The notes beneath the pieces are model-generated. The model saw only the letters and a program-made list of their open reading frames with translations. It had not been told where the DNA came from and made no database searches. A DNA stretch of 64,000 nucleotides, from the NCBI RefSeq assembly GCF_000148725.1, contig NZ_GL476311.1, forward strand, positions 255,501 through 319,500, written 5' to 3'. Shown one piece after another: positions 52,106 to 59,598 of this stretch. Each line of letters starts with the position of its first letter. Positions within the stretch are counted from its first letter, which is position 1. Both the position numbers and the translations under genes were made by a program. Origin of the DNA: Roseibium sp. TrichSKD4 (GTDB taxonomy: Bacteria > Pseudomonadota > Alphaproteobacteria > Rhizobiales > Stappiaceae).

Positions 52106-53454
52106 AGCGGGCAGCTAGCGATTTTGCAGACGATAGCGGTTCGCTTGCCGATGCCATTTCTTTCCATCGCCAGAAAATCCGCCTGCCGACCGAGACCTGG
52201 GCGGACCTTCTTCATCATGCCCATGATCGCGGATTTGTGGTTGCGGGGGCAAAGAAAGACGCTCTACTGGAAGATTTCCAGAAGGCGATAGATGATGCGA
52301 TTGCCAAAGGCATGCCGTTTAAAGGCTGGCTGGACAAGAACGATGTCTATCATCCGGGATTTCTGGATCGCTTTGACGAGATCGTCAAACGCCATGGCTG
52401 GTCCTACAAGGGAGGCCGCGAATGGCGGGCACGGGTCATCTACGAGACCAACCTGAAATCAGCCTATGCCGCTGGCCGTTACAAGCAGATGACGGACCCG
52501 GATGTCCTGAAGGTCTATCCCTATTGGCAGTATGTCCACGGGCTTCGACGTGTTCCTGATAGCCCCCGCGAAGAACATGAAGCATGGGACGGCTTGATCC
52601 TTCGGGCCGATGATCCGTGGTGGGAGACCTATTATCCTCCCAATGGCTGGAAGTGTGGCTGTGGTGTCAGGCCGATCTCAAAACGCAAACTTAAAAAACT
52701 CGGCAAATCGGAACCTGATCCGTCTCCTGTGATCGAGACTGAAGAGCGCCGGGATCCGGGCACGGATGAATGGATCCGCTATCCCAAGGGTGTCGATATG
52801 GGCTGGGCCTATGCGCCGGGCCGCACATGGGCTGACGGGCTTGTGCCACGGGAGCTACAAAAGCCGCTGGGTCAGCAGATGGAGTTGCCGGGATTGGAGC
52901 GGCTGCCAGCCTTGCGAAACTTTGCCAAGCCGGTCACGGCTCCTCTTCTCGACAAGGGGTTGCCGGAAGAGGGCTATGTCCGGGCGTTCCTGACCAGGTT
53001 CGATGCCGACATTGACGACCCGGCCCTGTTCCGCGACAAGGCGGGTCATGTGATCGTGGTGTCGGATGATCTCTTCAAGACACCGGCAGGCAAGTCCAAG
53101 CTTCTGGTTGATGATCCACGTGGAGAGCGTGTCAACACAAGCCGGGCAGCTGCACTGGCGCAGTTGGCAGAGGCGTTAAAGGATCCCGACGAGATCTGGA
53201 TTGACTGGGAATGGCATAAGGACCGGAAAAGATGGTTCCTGAAACGTCGCTACCTACGGGCCTCTCCTGACCTTGCCGGTTTGGTTGTCTTTGAATGGTC
53301 ACAGGCCGGATGGCGCGGCACAACGGCCTATAACGCCGAGACAGGCAAAAAGGCCAAACGCAAACCGAACTTCAATCAGCTGGAAACGTGGCGACATGGA
53401 GCGTTGCTTTATCGTCGCCGAGTAGAGGAACCTGAAAATGAAAAAGGCAGCTGA
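52102..53454 (+). CDS. Phage head morphogenesis protein (Mu gp30 / SPP1 gp7-like MuF)
   Basis: About 450 aa. The conserved N-terminal segment (FHRQKIRLPTETWADLLHHA, then HDRGFVVAGAKKDALLEDF) begins well before the first standard start at GTG 52237, so the true N-terminus must be upstream. Options are a non-standard CTG at 52102 overlapping the portal stop or entry by -1 frameshift from the portal. The middle contains the MuF signature (RARVIYETNLKSAYAAGRYKQ, then WKCGCGVRPIS). A minor head protein involved in capsid assembly. Confidence 0.85.
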   Translation: MKRAASDFADDSGSLADAISFHRQKIRLPTETWADLLHHAHDRGFVVAGAKKDALLEDFQKAIDDAIAKGMPFKGWLDKNDVYHPGFLDRFDEIVKRHGWSYKGGREWRARVIYETNLKSAYAAGRYKQMTDPDVLKVYPYWQYVHGLRRVPDSPREEHEAWDGLILRADDPWWETYYPPNGWKCGCGVRPISKRKLKKLGKSEPDPSPVIETEERRDPGTDEWIRYPKGVDMGWAYAPGRTWADGLVPRELQKPLGQQMELPGLERLPALRNFAKPVTAPLLDKGLPEEGYVRAFLTRFDADIDDPALFRDKAGHVIVVSDDLFKTPAGKSKLLVDDPRGERVNTSRAAALAQLAEALKDPDEIWIDWEWHKDRKRWFLKRRYLRASPDLAGLVVFEWSQAGWRGTTAYNAETGKKAKRKPNFNQLETWRHGALLYRRRVEEPENEKGS

Positions 53455-53468
53455 TGCGACGCTGCCTT
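53444..53468. terminator. Hairpin at the end of the MuF-like gene
   Basis: 8-bp stem AAGGCAGC / GCTGCCTT with a 9-nt loop overlapping the stop codon. An A-run lies on the 5' side, so it would act as an intrinsic terminator for minus-strand transcripts; for the plus strand it lacks a T-tract. Confidence 0.4.
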
Positions 53469-53547
53469 GTTGGGCACCAAGTGGAGGCCTCGCACCGGCC
53501 CGGCAACCCAACGTCATTAATATAGGCCCTGTGAGAGGAAAATTCAA

Positions 53548-54042
53548 ATGCTGAGCTTCCGCTTTGATGGCAGTCATATGGACAAGGAGCTGCGGGCGCT
53601 GATCGACAAGTTCGAAGATACGGCGACTGCCCACAAGATCATTGGCCTGACGCTCTATGACCAGACGGTGGACCGGTTTGAGAACGAGACGGCTCCAGAT
53701 GGGTCAAAATGGGAGCCGCTCAGCGCGCTCACCTTGTCGCTTCGCCGCAACGCACAAGGTATCTTGCGGGACAAGGGAGATCTCTTTGCCAGCATCCACC
53801 ACACCCATAATGCGTCCCGTGCCGAAGTCGGTACCAATCTCAATCACCCGAAGGTCTGGGTCATGCAGAACGGGGCAACCATCCGGCCAAGGCGGGCAAA
53901 GGCGCTTCGGGTTCCAAATCCGGGTGGGCCGGTCTTCCTTCAAGTCGCGGTTATACCGGCGCGGCCCTATATCGGGATTGGCATCGGAGATGAAGAGGCT
54001 GTTCGCGATGCGTTGATCGAATGGCTTTCGCATGAAAATTAA
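53548..54042 (+). CDS. Phage virion morphogenesis protein (Mu gpG-like)
   Basis: 164 aa matching the virion morphogenesis/tail completion family: LTLYDQTVDRFENETAPDGS, KWEPLSALTLSLRR, ILRDKGDLFASIHH and a C-terminal ARPYIGIG. Probably needed for head-tail joining. It is followed directly by an A+T-rich insertion carrying the presumed moron. Confidence 0.88.
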   Translation: MLSFRFDGSHMDKELRALIDKFEDTATAHKIIGLTLYDQTVDRFENETAPDGSKWEPLSALTLSLRRNAQGILRDKGDLFASIHHTHNASRAEVGTNLNHPKVWVMQNGATIRPRRAKALRVPNPGGPVFLQVAVIPARPYIGIGIGDEEAVRDALIEWLSHEN

Positions 54043-54047
54043 TTAAT

Positions 54048-54076
54048 TTGCACGATATTTCTATTTTATGCATATT
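54048..54076 (+). promoter_or_regulatory. Candidate moron promoter
   Basis: TTGCAC (54048-54053), a 17-nt spacer and CATATT (54071-54076) lie in an A+T-rich stretch 33 bp before the 221-aa gene. The early phage promoter has the same -10 (CATATT). Confidence 0.45.
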
Positions 54077-54108
54077 ATGAACATAACGTGTTTTGAAGGG
54101 GGTTCGAT

Positions 54109-54774
54109 ATGGCTTTCCGAGCTGATGAAGCTGCAAATCATGGATTTGAGCGCGTAAAAAAATATTTGATACCGAGGTCGCTTACTGCTTCGGAGCGTTC
54201 TGAGCTTGAGATTGCGCTATTGGATATAGTCGATAAGGTCGGGCCAGTTGTTGACGGCTACCCGACATGGCATCCGCTGGTTTCAAATCATAATGATCGG
54301 CAGCCAGAAACATGGCCCAATGAGAGGTGTGGCTACCGCGGACTCGACCACACCGTTTGCTTTATGAACGGATTTCTCACTTGTCCCTATGGCAACGGTC
54401 AGCAAGTGCTCGATAGCGTTTTAAGTTTACCTGCTCATCCGCGTGCTGAAATTACAGCCGAGCGATTGGAAGTTCCATTCTACAACGAAGGAGTGACGCC
54501 GATATTGGTTCGATGTGAATGGCTATCCCCCCTCACGAGAGACAACATGATACCGAAGCCACTGGCAGTACCATTGATGCTTGAAAAAGAGTTGCCAGTT
54601 TGGAGGTGGGCAGATCGAGCGGAGCGGTGGGAGGTTATGCGCCCTTATTTACTTGGGTCGCCCCATGGTGCGAGGTCTTCTCTTTTTGTGGATCAGGAAA
54701 CGGCGCTGGCAATAAAAAAATGTTATCTCAGCATGGTTGAAAGCGGGATGTTCGGCCCGCTGAAAATGAGTTAA
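54109..54774 (+). CDS. Hypothetical protein, probable moron gene
   Basis: 221 aa, not assigned to a named family by me. Distinct features are GYRGLDHTVCFMNGFLTCPY, ERLEVPFYNEGVTPILVRCE and a C-terminal LLGSPHGARSSLFV. No signal peptide or TM segment. It is more A+T-rich than its neighbours, has its own promoter-like sequence and is followed by structured DNA, all typical of a moron inserted between morphogenesis genes. A role in host fitness, superinfection exclusion or defence is possible but unproven. Confidence 0.7.
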   Translation: MAFRADEAANHGFERVKKYLIPRSLTASERSELEIALLDIVDKVGPVVDGYPTWHPLVSNHNDRQPETWPNERCGYRGLDHTVCFMNGFLTCPYGNGQQVLDSVLSLPAHPRAEITAERLEVPFYNEGVTPILVRCEWLSPLTRDNMIPKPLAVPLMLEKELPVWRWADRAERWEVMRPYLLGSPHGARSSLFVDQETALAIKKCYLSMVESGMFGPLKMS

Positions 54775-55005
54775 AATCGCATCTTCCAAAAAACGCCCAC
54801 AGGCGTGATTTACCCCTTGTCTGGTATGTTGCCCCTGAAATTTCCGGCACGGGGCGTTAAGGGCGCGTTAGAAACCGTTTGCGCGCCGGTTTGATCCCGT
54901 GCTTGATATGTCCTGCTCGCTCTGGCAGTGATTCCACCGTGGTTGATGCAATACCAACCATCTTGCAGTCAGGTGTGAGCTGGACATATCGATCATCGCC
55001 TTGAC
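54775..55005. other. Structured intergenic region after the moron
   Basis: No gene seen. Nested inverted repeats: GCACGGG / CCCGTGC (54847-54853, 54896-54902) enclosing GGCGCG / CGCGCC (54862-54867, 54882-54887). A smaller ACGCC/GGCGT hairpin lies near 54795. It could be a terminator of the moron transcript or a small structured RNA. Confidence 0.4.
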
Positions 55006-55079
55006 CGCGTCGGAACAGTTCCGGCGCGTTTTTTTGTTTGCCGCGCCATGGTGGCTTCAACATTGATCTTGTTGGAGCG
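55006..55079 (+). promoter_or_regulatory. Late-operon module B: palindrome terminator plus SD-sequestering hairpin
   Basis: Stem CGCGTCGGAA-CAG-TTCCGGCGCG (10 bp, one G-U) followed by seven T: a strong intrinsic terminator (55006-55035). Exactly 30 nt after TTCCGG comes a hairpin with arms GCTTCAACA / TGTTGGAGC (55054-55062, 55070-55078), the 3' arm holding GGAG, the Shine-Dalgarno sequence of the GTG at 55085 (7 nt away). Same geometry as module A. Confidence 0.72.
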
Positions 55080-55084
55080 CCAGC

Positions 55085-56308
55085 GTGCCGAAACCAGCTG
55101 CCCAAAAACCGAAGAAAAGCGAGAGCGAACCGACCACGCGCCGGATCGAGGTGTTCCGTCCAGGAACATTCACAGCAATGAATGGTGTGTCATTTACGGC
55201 AACGGATGAGGATCTGGCCGGGCTGGCTGCGCGCTATGATGCAACGTCCAGCCCGGCTCCGGTTGTCATTGGTCACCCCAAAACGGACACGCCTGCCTAT
55301 GGCTGGGTGGAGTCCTTTTCATGGGACGAGGATAGTGAGCGCCTGATTGCCGAGATTGGTGAGCTGGAACCGCAGTTTGCCGAAGCGGTGTCTGAAGGGC
55401 GCTACAAGAAGATTTCCATGTCCTTCCATATGCCGGGGTCAACGTCAAACCCGGCAGGCGATGCGCTTTACCCAAAGCATGTCGGTTTTCTGGGAGGGGC
55501 GGCTCCTGCGGTTCCCGGTTTGCAGCCGGTCTCCTTTGAGGGTTCGGACGATGACACTGTCACGGTGGAGCTGTCGGAATTTGCCGAACCGGCCTTGAAA
55601 GATGTTGCAACGCTGTTTCGCAAGTTCCGCGAATGGCTGATTGACGAGCGCGGTGTTGAGACCGCCGACCAGGTCGTTCCCGATTTTTACATCCGCTGGA
55701 TCGATGACGCGGGCGATGAGCCTGCTGCCCTGGACCCATCATCCAGTTTTTCTGATCCAATTTCTTCAAACGAGGACCCAATCATGCCCCGTTCCCTTCT
55801 GCGCGGCAAACGTTCCAAACCGCAGCCTGCCCAGTCTCCATCTGAACTCCCGGAAGATGATGCCGCCTTTGCCGACCGGGAAGCGCAGCTGTCTGCCCGC
55901 GAACAGGAGCTGGCGGATCGCGAGGCGGCCCTTGCCCATGCCGACCATGTGGCCTTCGCTGAAACTCTGGTGAGTGATGCGAAAATGCCAAGTGGCAATG
56001 TCCCGCGTGTTGTGGCGCTTCTCGACTGTCTGTCGGCCATGGAACCAGAAGAGGTCTCTTTTGCCGATGGCGATAAGAAGATCGTCACCGAGCCGCTGCA
56101 GCTGATGAAGGATCTGCTCAAGTCCCAGCCCAAGCTGGTTGAGTTTGGCGAGACGGAACTGGGCGAGGAACCGGCTGGCGAGGCCGATCCATCAACCCTT
56201 GCCGCTGAAGCGCTCGCCTTCCAGGCATCGCAGAAGGAGGCGGGGGTTGAGATCTCCATTTCCGATGCGGTCACGCATGTCGAACAAAAGCGCGGGATCG
56301 GCAAGTAG
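55085..56308 (+). CDS. Phage prohead protease with fused scaffold (Mu I/Z-like)
   Basis: 407 aa from a GTG start with GGAG 7 nt upstream. The N-terminal protease domain (about 1-170) has GHPKTDTPAYGWV and YKKISMSFHM, as in Mu gpI-type proteases. The C-terminal half is a coiled-coil scaffold (ADREAQLSAREQELADREAA). As in Mu, an in-frame internal start can make the scaffold alone. First gene of the head operon behind module B. Confidence 0.9.
   Translation: MPKPAAQKPKKSESEPTTRRIEVFRPGTFTAMNGVSFTATDEDLAGLAARYDATSSPAPVVIGHPKTDTPAYGWVESFSWDEDSERLIAEIGELEPQFAEAVSEGRYKKISMSFHMPGSTSNPAGDALYPKHVGFLGGAAPAVPGLQPVSFEGSDDDTVTVELSEFAEPALKDVATLFRKFREWLIDERGVETADQVVPDFYIRWIDDAGDEPAALDPSSSFSDPISSNEDPIMPRSLLRGKRSKPQPAQSPSELPEDDAAFADREAQLSAREQELADREAALAHADHVAFAETLVSDAKMPSGNVPRVVALLDCLSAMEPEEVSFADGDKKIVTEPLQLMKDLLKSQPKLVEFGETELGEEPAGEADPSTLAAEALAFQASQKEAGVEISISDAVTHVEQKRGIGK
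55784..56308 (+). CDS. Nested scaffold protein (Mu gpZ-like), internal in-frame start
   Basis: 174 aa from the internal ATG at 55784 (MPRSLLRGKRSKPQ), which has GAGG 8 nt upstream. It shares frame and stop with the protease gene and covers only the coiled-coil scaffold part. Nested I/Z-type coding is established for Mu; here it is inferred from the ribosome site. Confidence 0.6.
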   Translation: MPRSLLRGKRSKPQPAQSPSELPEDDAAFADREAQLSAREQELADREAALAHADHVAFAETLVSDAKMPSGNVPRVVALLDCLSAMEPEEVSFADGDKKIVTEPLQLMKDLLKSQPKLVEFGETELGEEPAGEADPSTLAAEALAFQASQKEAGVEISISDAVTHVEQKRGIGK

Positions 56309-56403
56309 CCCTCCATCTGGGTCAAGGCGCGCGGGTTTGAGGTTCTGCGTACCGCGCTTCCCTTGATCCTTGGTACCGCAGTTATTCACGAGGAAGATTT
56401 GCC

Positions 56404-56778
56404 ATGCAGCATGTTGGCCTGATCAAGAACTTCACCGCCGAAGGGCTGATTGAAAAACGCCGCCTTGTCACTTTTGGCGTCAAGGAAGGCCATGTGGCCC
56501 GTGCGGGCGCTGGAGCCAAGCTCCTTGGCACCACGGCCATTCGCGGTGCCTCCGGCGCGGATGTTCGTGTTGATGTCTGTCTCGATGGCATCCGGGAGAT
56601 CGAATTCGGCGGGGTGGTTGCCTATGGCGATCCGCTGACCAGCGATGCTGAAGGGCGCGCCATCAAGGCGGAACCTGCGGGCGGCGTCACCGTTCCTGTC
56701 ATCGGTACGGCGCTGGATGCGGGCGGTGTCGGTGTCATTGGCCATGTGCTGATCCGGCCCGGTCACATCACCGGCTAA
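56404..56778 (+). CDS. Capsid decoration/cement protein (DUF2190-like)
   Basis: 124 aa, glycine-rich all-beta sequence (EGLIEKRRLVTFGVKEGHVA, then EAEG-like SDAEGRAIKA). It resembles DUF2190 small capsid proteins that lie between scaffold and major capsid genes. Assignment by position and composition. Confidence 0.78.
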   Translation: MQHVGLIKNFTAEGLIEKRRLVTFGVKEGHVARAGAGAKLLGTTAIRGASGADVRVDVCLDGIREIEFGGVVAYGDPLTSDAEGRAIKAEPAGGVTVPVIGTALDAGGVGVIGHVLIRPGHITG

Positions 56779-56824
56779 CGGCTAAACCGGTTCCATTTCC
56801 CTTTTCTTCAAGGACACGTTTTCC

Positions 56825-57766
56825 ATGTCTACTGCAACTGACCAGTTTACCGAGAGTGCCAGCCTGAGTGCGGTGGCGATTGCCTATCGCAATCCGGATT
56901 ACAGCCTGATTGCCGATGAGGTTCTGCCACGTGTTCCGGTTCCAGGCGAAGCCTTCAAGTACAATGTGTATGACGAGGCCGAAGCCTTCACCTTGCCCGA
57001 TACACGGGTTGGCCGTCGCTCTGCTCCCAACCAGGTCGAACTGGAAGGAACCCAGAAGGACGGTTCTACGGAAGAGTTCGGGATTGATATCCCGCTCGAC
57101 AACAAGACGATCTCGGAAGCCAAGCGCAACAAGTATGACCCGGAAAAGCGGGCAACGGAGCGGGCGACCGACATTGTTCTTCTCGACCGGGAGAAGCGTA
57201 CCGCCGATCTCGTTAAGAACCCGGCCAACTATCATCCGGATCATGTGGAGACACTTTCGGGAACGGATTTGTTCGATGATCCCGATAGCGACCCGATCAC
57301 GATCATTGAAGACCTGATGGCGACCTGCTGGCAGCGTCCGAACCAGATCACGTTTGGATTTGCGGCTTGGCGCAGCCTTCGCAAACACCCGAAAGTAATG
57401 AAGGCCATTCACGCCAATTCCGGCGATCAGGGCCGGGCGACCCGTGATCAGATTGCCGAGCTTCTGGAGGTCAAACGGGTTCTTGTCGGGGAGAGCCGGG
57501 TCAACATCAAGCGACCGGGCGAGAATGCGGTTCTGGCACGGGTCTGGGACAACATTGTTGCAGGCCAGTTCATCAACCGCTCTGCAGACACCAATGGCGG
57601 CATCACGTTCGGCTTTACGGCCCAAAACGGCACCAAGGTGGCCGGAACACTTCCCGCCAATATGGGCCTTCGCGGCGGCAAGCTGGTGCGCTCTGGCGAA
57701 GAGGTGAAGGAGTTCATCGTTGCCCGCCGGGCCGGGTTCCTGATCCAGAACGCCACGAGCGGCTAA
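56825..57766 (+). CDS. Major capsid protein
   Basis: 313 aa, placed directly after scaffold and decoration genes as in Mu-like phages. The sequence shows an N-terminal arm (RNPDYSLIADEVLPRVPVPG), a middle with many charged residues, and a C-terminal beta-rich region (GITFGFTAQNGTKVAGTLPA, EFIVARRAGFLI), consistent with an HK97-fold capsid. It is not an obvious Mu gpT sequence match; the assignment rests on order and size. Confidence 0.85.
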   Translation: MSTATDQFTESASLSAVAIAYRNPDYSLIADEVLPRVPVPGEAFKYNVYDEAEAFTLPDTRVGRRSAPNQVELEGTQKDGSTEEFGIDIPLDNKTISEAKRNKYDPEKRATERATDIVLLDREKRTADLVKNPANYHPDHVETLSGTDLFDDPDSDPITIIEDLMATCWQRPNQITFGFAAWRSLRKHPKVMKAIHANSGDQGRATRDQIAELLEVKRVLVGESRVNIKRPGENAVLARVWDNIVAGQFINRSADTNGGITFGFTAQNGTKVAGTLPANMGLRGGKLVRSGEEVKEFIVARRAGFLIQNATSG

Positions 57767-57791
57767 CACCCGCCCGATTGATCACTTCTAA

Positions 57792-57814
57792 CGGGCAGTG
57801 ATGCTTGCTGCCCG
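57792..57814 (+). terminator. Hairpin after the major capsid gene
   Basis: Perfect 7-bp stem CGGGCAG / CTGCCCG with a 9-nt loop. No T-tract, so it may act as an mRNA stabiliser or partial terminator between capsid and head-tail genes. Confidence 0.4.
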
Positions 57815-57844
57815 GTCACCCTAAATCCTTGGTGGAGTTCAACA

Positions 57845-58270
57845 ATGCCAGAGAATGTCCCTGAGAAAAAGACTTACCCGGTCATCGCCGCTGTTCGCCA
57901 TGACGGTGTTCGCTATGCGCCGGATGATCCTGATCGCAACACGATCTCGCTGAGTGCAAAGGAAGCCGAGGTGCTTTTGAAGCTGAAGGCGATTGGTCCG
58001 GAAAAGGCTGATGAGGCTAAAGACGCCAGTACAGCTGATCCGGATGCTGATGATGACAACGGCAACGACACGAACCCGCCTGCGCCGGAAGGCGACGAGC
58101 GGAAAGCCACCATCAAGGCCGCATTCGAGAAGCTCGATCCGGATCGCGACTTTACCCAAGCGGGCAAACCGAAGGTGAAGGCCATTGAGAGCGCGGTCGG
58201 CTTTGACGTGAACGGCGATGAGGTTGCGGCTCTCTGGGAAGAGGCACGGCCAACCCCAACGGACGCCTGA
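57845..58270 (+). CDS. FluMu N-terminal / HI1506-like head protein
   Basis: 141 aa. The N-terminus (YPVIAAVRHDGVRYAPDDPD, then LSAKEAEVLLKLKAI) matches the Mu-like FluMu N-terminal domain. A flexible acidic middle (DPDADDDNGNDT) is followed by a C-terminal helical domain. Found after the capsid gene in Mu-like phages; exact role unknown. Confidence 0.82.
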   Translation: MPENVPEKKTYPVIAAVRHDGVRYAPDDPDRNTISLSAKEAEVLLKLKAIGPEKADEAKDASTADPDADDDNGNDTNPPAPEGDERKATIKAAFEKLDPDRDFTQAGKPKVKAIESAVGFDVNGDEVAALWEEARPTPTDA

Positions 58271-58343
58271 TCTGACTTGATCCGTCATCCGACCTGAGTA
58301 CGTCGCAAAAAGGCTTTTCTCGAACTGGAGTTTGAAGGTTTTC

Positions 58344-58847
58344 ATGACTGACCCTGCCATCCTTCCTGCCAGCAGCATCCTTGGCCGCTATCTGACGATT
58401 GCAGGTCTTGTTGCGCTCTTTGGCGAAGAGAACCTTCTCAAGCTGGCTGGCATTGGCGGGTTCAACAGCGCGTCCGGCCGGGTTCTGGATGAGACCAAGC
58501 TGCAGGCGCAGATTGACCGGGCACAAAGCCTGATTGATGGCTATGTGCTGGGCCGTTTTCCGGGGCTTAGATCCCTGACCTGTGAGACCATGCCTGCAAG
58601 CCTGAAAGGCGCTGCCGGAGATCTGGTCATCTATTGGCTTCGCGACCGGGTGGGCGACAAGGGCAATGTCGATGACGTTGTGCAGACCCGCTACCGGGAG
58701 GCCATCCGCTGGCTGGAAGGCATTCGTGACGGCAAGACGGATTTTGGGGCATCGGTTCCGGCCCTGACGCCAGAAACAGGTGTGGCCAACAGCATTCAGG
58801 GTTCTTTCCCGGAAAGCCGTGCCGAGACCATTTTGGAGGGGTACTGA
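58344..58847 (+). CDS. DUF1320 family head-tail protein (Mu gp36-like)
   Basis: 167 aa from the ATG at 58344 (an in-frame start 12 nt upstream is possible). Matches DUF1320: LVALFGEENLLKLAG, DRAQSLIDGYVLGRFPGL, ASLKGAAGDLVIYWLRDR. Head completion or connector protein. Abuts the next gene (shared A at 58847). Confidence 0.88.
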   Translation: MTDPAILPASSILGRYLTIAGLVALFGEENLLKLAGIGGFNSASGRVLDETKLQAQIDRAQSLIDGYVLGRFPGLRSLTCETMPASLKGAAGDLVIYWLRDRVGDKGNVDDVVQTRYREAIRWLEGIRDGKTDFGASVPALTPETGVANSIQGSFPESRAETILEGY

Positions 58848-59374
58848 TGCCAAATTCTTCCAGTACATCTGGTCCCTCAAACCTTCCAGATACCAATATC
58901 ATCCGGGCCATTGAGGATGGGCTTGTCGAGCAGCTGAAGCGGTATCTTCCGTCCGAGTTCTACATCAGTCCGTTTCCAGCCGAGATCAAAAACTTTGATC
59001 AGGCTCAGATGAACGCGGCAGCGCTCGTTCATTTTGCCGGATCGCGATATGCGGCAACCTCGGAGATGAACCATGCGCGCCAGACGCGGGAGCTGCGCTA
59101 TGCGGTGATCCTTTATCTCTCCGGGGAGTTTGGCGGCACGCAAGGCTACCGGATTTTGGAGAAGGTTCGCCTTGCCCTTCAAAACTACATGGTTGCCGGG
59201 GCAACGCCCATTCGCCTGATCAGCGATCAGCTGGCAGAGCAGCAGGCAGGCCAATGGGTCTGGCAGGTGGATATTGCCTGTTCGGTTCCATCTGTTGCCG
59301 GGCATCAATCGCCGCCGCGCCCGATGATTGGTCAAAACCATCCCTTTAACCGGTTCAAACAGGAAGAGGCTTGA
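58847..59374 (+). CDS. DUF1834 family tail-terminator-like protein (Mu gp37-like)
   Basis: 175 aa. Family segments: IRAIEDGLVEQLKRYLPSEF, TRELRYAVILYLSGEFGGTQ, ILEKVRLALQNYMV. DUF1834 proteins occupy the tail terminator/neck slot. One-base overlap with the previous gene. Confidence 0.86.
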   Translation: MPNSSSTSGPSNLPDTNIIRAIEDGLVEQLKRYLPSEFYISPFPAEIKNFDQAQMNAAALVHFAGSRYAATSEMNHARQTRELRYAVILYLSGEFGGTQGYRILEKVRLALQNYMVAGATPIRLISDQLAEQQAGQWVWQVDIACSVPSVAGHQSPPRPMIGQNHPFNRFKQEEA

Positions 59375-59378
59375 TCTG

Positions 59379-59594
59379 ATGCCAGAGTCTGCACCAGCGC
59401 CAGAGCTGCATATTCGCACCTTCAAATACACAGGCCCTGTCCAGTCCATTGCCCTTCAGGCAAAGGGTGCGGATGGCGAGTTGGTCGTGTTTTTTGAAGA
59501 AACGCTCCATCCGGGGAAGTCCTATCCACTTGCCTGCGGACACCCGATTGTCGAGGGCCTCAAAGCCCTCAAGCTCCTGACTGTGGAGGATTGA
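59379..59594 (+). CDS. DUF2635 family small phage protein (Mu gp38-like)
   Basis: 71 aa from the ATG at 59379 (frame open into the upstream gene). Short all-beta sequence (PGKSYPLACGHPIVEG), as in DUF2635 proteins encoded just before the tail sheath. Function unknown. Confidence 0.75.
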   Translation: MPESAPAPELHIRTFKYTGPVQSIALQAKGADGELVVFFEETLHPGKSYPLACGHPIVEGLKALKLLTVED

Positions 59595-59598
59595 GCCA

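Noticed and set aside
35901-55023. LexA/SOS-box interpretation of the GGAACAGTTCC palindrome
   Set aside because: Alphaproteobacterial LexA sites are GTTC-N7-GTTC direct repeats, and the DinR-type box is GAAC-N4-GTTC; spacing here is GAAC-N1-GTTC.
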